A DNA stretch of 64,000 nt from Psychrobacillus vulpis (GTDB lineage: Bacteria > Bacillota > Bacilli > Bacillales_A > Planococcaceae). The notes beneath the pieces are model-generated. The model was given only the letters and a program-made list of their open reading frames with translations, was not told the DNA's origin and searched no databases. Location of the stretch: NCBI RefSeq assembly GCF_006861825.1, contig NZ_VDGI01000004.1:294-64293 (forward strand), read 5' to 3'. A program made the translations under genes and the position numbers. Below are positions 61,711 through 64,000 of this stretch, piece after piece. Every line of letters starts with the position of its first letter. Within the stretch, counting starts at the first letter, position 1.

Positions 61711-61913
61711 CTGGATTTCTCCCCTCTTTTTCTGGCCAACCAAAACCACAATAGATAAATGAAAAAGCAAACAATTAGCAATATATTTGGGGTAATTAGA
61801 TACTCTTTTGGCAATAAAGCAATAAATAAAATAGTAAGAATAACACCAGATCCTACAATCCATAGCCACATTTTCACATACTTATTGTTAATACATAGGT
61901 CAAACCTCTCCAA
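61707..61913 (-). CDS. Small two-span membrane protein (up to 68 aa)
   Basis: A short frame has two hydrophobic segments (MWLWIVGSGVILTILFIALL; NILLIVCFFIYLLWFWLA) and a basic end (RKRGEKSS). Its stop overlaps the GrpB start (TTGA), so it is probably translated as the first gene of that operon. The start is uncertain: the TTG at 61913 has its SD inside the frame, and the later ATG at MWLW lacks an SD. No family is recognised. Confidence 0.5.
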   Translation of the reverse strand: MERFDLCINNKYVKMWLWIVGSGVILTILFIALLPKEYLITPNILLIVCFFIYLLWFWLARKRGEKSS

Positions 61914-61943
61914 ATTCTACACCACACTTCACGAAAAGAAATA

Positions 61944-62456
61944 TTATTTTTTCTTTTTAGGAATCGATAGAGTGGCCCACTCGTTTTCTGGAGTCAATTG
62001 TTTAGCAATGAAAACGATTTGACCGACATGGTACGTAAAATGTGTAATACTACGGAAGACTGCTTCCATAACTGTATGAGGCTCATTTCGAATATATATA
62101 GTTTGGAGTAAATGCTGTTCTTCTATTGAATCAATTGCTTGTAAGAACAACTTACACCCAGTTTCCCAAACTCGTAATAGCTCTTCGCGTGATTTAATAG
62201 TATTCTCAAATTCACCATCTCGATCTCTGTCATGCTTTTCACCATCTGTTGTTAAAAAATCAGTCCAGCGTGAAATGAGGTTACCACTCAAATGTTTGAT
62301 GATTATCGCAACACTGTTGGAGTGTTCATTCGGCGTCCAAAATAAGGCGTTATCTTCCATTTGAGCAATCGCTTTATCAGTATCACGGATCATTTCTTCT
62401 ATTCTTTTCCTTGCAACTTGCACAAAATTCTCATGCAGCTTTGCAGATTCTAACAA
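61944..62456 (-). CDS. DinB/DUF1572 family protein
   Basis: This is 170 aa from a TTG at 62456, nine bases after GGAG; the ATG at 62465 touches the SD. It has the DUF1572 four-helix fold with metal-type histidines in SVAIIIKHLSGNLISRW, RSITHFTYHVGQIVFIAKQL and a DRDGEF loop. Relatives belong to the DinB thiol-transferase-like group and their substrates are unknown. It is monocistronic. Confidence 0.82.
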   Translation of the reverse strand: MLESAKLHENFVQVARKRIEEMIRDTDKAIAQMEDNALFWTPNEHSNSVAIIIKHLSGNLISRWTDFLTTDGEKHDRDRDGEFENTIKSREELLRVWETGCKLFLQAIDSIEEQHLLQTIYIRNEPHTVMEAVFRSITHFTYHVGQIVFIAKQLTPENEWATLSIPKKKK

Positions 62457-62702
62457 TCTAATCATCTCCTATTTTTTACTTTTCACAAATATTCCAAAAA
62501 TACCATCTACCTCATATTAAAACACTTCATTTTGAAATTGTATATTATATTGATTAGATTATAGTGTTAGTTACGTATCCGAGCTTAGATTAAGGGATTC
62601 TTGTTTGGGACACCATCATCATGAGTGTCTCTATACTTTGCCAACTGGGGTTGTCCAATAAGCCTAATAAAAAAGAAAATCGTTGGAACGGCTCCCTTTC
62701 CG

Positions 62703-62862
62703 GAGGCCACTGAAAAAGTCACTTTTTTTCAAAAAATAAAAACGAAATCCCATAATTCCTTCACTTTTTAGGGTGTTTATGGGGACGTCATGCCAATTTT
62801 GATACAAATATACTTCTCAAGTGGTGACTTTATTTTCTGAATTTTGGTTTTTCAGTGGCCTC
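62703..62862. mobile_element. Transposase-less element B (160 bp, 8-bp target duplication)
   Basis: Terminal inverted repeats GAGGCCACTGAAAAA/TTTTTCAGTGGCCTC, the same as element A, enclose an unrelated AT-rich interior. CCTTTCCG flanks both sides (62695-62702, 62863-62870). It is inserted in repeat D. Confidence 0.85.
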
Positions 62863-62896
62863 CCTTTCCGCGGGCGTTGCCTCAACTTCCTCGCTT

Positions 62897-63136
62897 TGAG
62901 GGCACTGAAAAAGTGTCATTCATATAAATTATCTATCAAATAGTCCTAAGAGAATTTAGCGCTTTGGCATTCGCCTTCCGCGGGCGAGCGACGAGCCTCC
63001 TCTACGCTTCGCTTCGTGTGGGGTCTCGTCTGTCTCGCTTTCCCACAGGAGTCTCATGCGTCGCGCGAAATTCTTAAAATGATATACAGCAAATAGTTCC
63101 TATAAAAATAATAATTTTGAGTTTTTCAGTGGCCTC
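62897..63136. mobile_element. Transposase-less element C (240 bp, 8-bp target duplication)
   Basis: It starts TGAGGGCACTGAAAAA and ends TTTTTCAGTGGCCTC; one TIR carries a C-to-G change. CCTCGCTT flanks both sides (62889-62896, 63137-63144). The interior, inverted, matches element A (50484-50713) almost throughout, including the GC-rich core. It is inserted in repeat D. Confidence 0.85.
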
Positions 63137-63400
63137 CCTCGCTTCGCTGCGGGGTCTTCGACTAACGCTATTCCCGCAGGAGTGTCGCCTTTTCCAACGA
63201 TTTTCTATAAATGAAAAAGTAGAGTGAGGAAATTGTTGATATTCCTCTCAACTTTTGTAGTTTTTAGACACGCCAATCACCCTCTTTTTATTTAGTCAAT
63301 TATAGGGACTTCTATAGTTCCCTCACGAGCAACAAAGAATGAAAGCGTTTGTCAGCAGTCAGAAAGCACTAAGCAACTCATTTTGCTTAGTGCTTTCAAA

Positions 63401-64000
63401 TTATTCCCATTCAAAAGGTGTTTCCTGATAAACATAGTAGTTCAACCAATTTGAAAATAATAAATGCGTATGAGAGCGCCATGTATTTAAAGGTGGTTTA
63501 GACGGATCATTATTTGGAAAATAGTTTTCAGGTACTTCTATATTAATTCCTTTATTTATATCTCGAGAATATTCTTCTGCAAGTGTTGTTGCATCGTATT
63601 CTAGATGTCCAGTTATCATAATATGCTTTTCATCTTTTGATATGACGAGAAAAACCCCTGCGTCAACTGAAGTGGAAAGTAGATGTAAGCGTGAATCATT
63701 TTGAATTTTTTCGATAGAAACAGATGTATAGCGCGAAACAGGTGCATGAAATTCATCATTAAATCCTCGAACTAAATTGAGTGTATGATCAGACAATTGG
63801 TGGATATACACTCCTGAACATTTTTTAGGCAGTTCGTATTTATCAATTCCATAATGATGGTATAAAGCTGCTTGTGCCCCCCAACAAATATGAAGGACTG
63901 ATGTTACATTTGTTTTTGTCCAGTCCATAATTTCCGCTATTTCATCCCAATAATTCACATCTTCAAATCGTAAATGCTCTATAGGAGCTCCTGTAATTAT
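63401..64000 (-). CDS. metA: Homoserine O-acyltransferase MetA, C-terminal part (runs off window)
   Basis: The visible 199 codons are the C-terminal two thirds of MetA; the start lies beyond 64000. At the edge the frame reads [20 protein letters not shown], then [16 protein letters not shown] with the catalytic Cys, the [13 protein letters not shown] loop, [21 protein letters not shown] with a catalytic His/Glu region, and [20 protein letters not shown]. The enzyme activates homoserine with acetyl- or succinyl-CoA as the first step of methionine synthesis. Which acyl donor it uses is not decided by the visible part. Confidence 0.93.
   Translation of the reverse strand: MITGAPIEHLRFEDVNYWDEIAEIMDWTKTNVTSVLHICWGAQAALYHHYGIDKYELPKKCSGVYIHQLSDHTLNLVRGFNDEFHAPVSRYTSVSIEKIQNDSRLHLLSTSVDAGVFLVISKDEKHIMITGHLEYDATTLAEEYSRDINKGINIEVPENYFPNNDPSKPPLNTWRSHTHLLFSNWLNYYVYQETPFEWE

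Larger units (their letters stand above)
62674..63206 (+). repeat. GC-rich repeat D, split by two insertions
   Basis: Perfect 15-bp ends AGAAAATCGTTGGAA (62674-62688) and TTCCAACGATTTTCT (63192-63206). Removing elements B and C with one copy of each target duplication rejoins a repeat of about 117 bp that reads CCTTTCCGCGGGCG at one joint and CCTCGCTTCGCTGCGG at the other. A shorter relative lies at 3364-3431 on the other strand. Confidence 0.8.
62466..63400. other. Repeat-dense intergenic region
   Basis: 935 bp without a gene. It contains a GC-rich repeat (62674-63206) interrupted by two transposase-less elements (62703-62862 and 62897-63136), followed by a hairpin at about 63217-63255. 62466-62673 and 63276-63400 show nothing clear. 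Confidence 0.8.

Noticed and set aside
1-64000. CRISPR arrays, tRNA and rRNA genes
   Set aside because: No regularly spaced direct repeats and no tRNA- or rRNA-like sequences were recognised on either strand by eye. A tRNAscan or Infernal run would settle it.

Overview
This 64 kb window is chromosomal DNA from a low-GC, endospore-former-like member of the Bacillales. The RNase J, T-box leaders, M-box leader, BrnQ, YitT, YvrJ and bacillithiol-linked FosB/BstA-type genes all fit that group. The GC-rich dispersed repeats suggest the Planococcaceae/Bacillaceae neighbourhood (Psychrobacillus- or Lysinibacillus-like); this is an inference, because there is no rRNA in the window. I saw no tRNA, rRNA, CRISPR array or intact prophage.

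Layout. 0-13 kb: an MFS exporter with a leader peptide, a CycA-like permease, a frameshifted pentapeptide-repeat gene, an RNase J paralogue, a DMT exporter with a second leader peptide, a tandem GNAT, an APH-like kinase, a Cof-type HAD phosphatase, and a MerR/TipAS regulator with its operator-promoter. 13-21 kb: a stand-alone tyrosine recombinase, then an amidohydrolase/BrnQ pair preceded by a sigma-54-type activator whose GAFTGA loop is degenerate, then YitT. 21-31 kb: small detoxification-type genes (GNATs, APH-like kinases, a DinB/BstA-like protein, TPR protein) and a MerR-controlled divergent GNAT-MATE unit. 31-37 kb: trpDCFBA behind a Trp T-box but with no trpE or trpG. 37-41 kb: a large type-2-like IleRS behind an Ile T-box.

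42-45 kb holds the most interesting locus. A 435-aa HTH-TPR regulator of the RRNPP type (NprR/Rap-like) is followed one base later by a 43-aa exported pro-peptide. Divergent to it lie a region-4-type sigma factor, a YvrJ protein and a small RsoA-like protein, which together look like a two-subunit sigma factor. This could be a peptide quorum-sensing system coupled to an alternative sigma factor. 45-50 kb: a HAD/HD/racemase-like operon, an alpha/beta hydrolase, and an intact M-box riboswitch in front of an mgtE gene that carries one in-frame stop codon.

50-58 kb: a seven-gene operon (lipoprotein binding protein, alkaline-phosphatase-superfamily enzyme, two permeases, ATPase, DeoR regulator, HAD phosphatase), probably for uptake and use of a phosphorylated or phosphonate compound. 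58-64 kb: a decayed serine recombinase, an XRE-cupin regulator divergent to a cysteine-synthase-like enzyme, FosB, phosphatase, GrpB and DinB genes, and a truncated metA at the window end.

Three transposase-less elements with shared terminal inverted repeats and 8-9 bp target duplications are visible. Two of them are nested inside one older GC-rich repeat at 62.7-63.2 kb. Several genes are broken (pentapeptide, GNAT, mgtE, serine recombinase, lipoprotein). Some of these breaks could be sequencing errors, especially the A7 tract in the pentapeptide gene.
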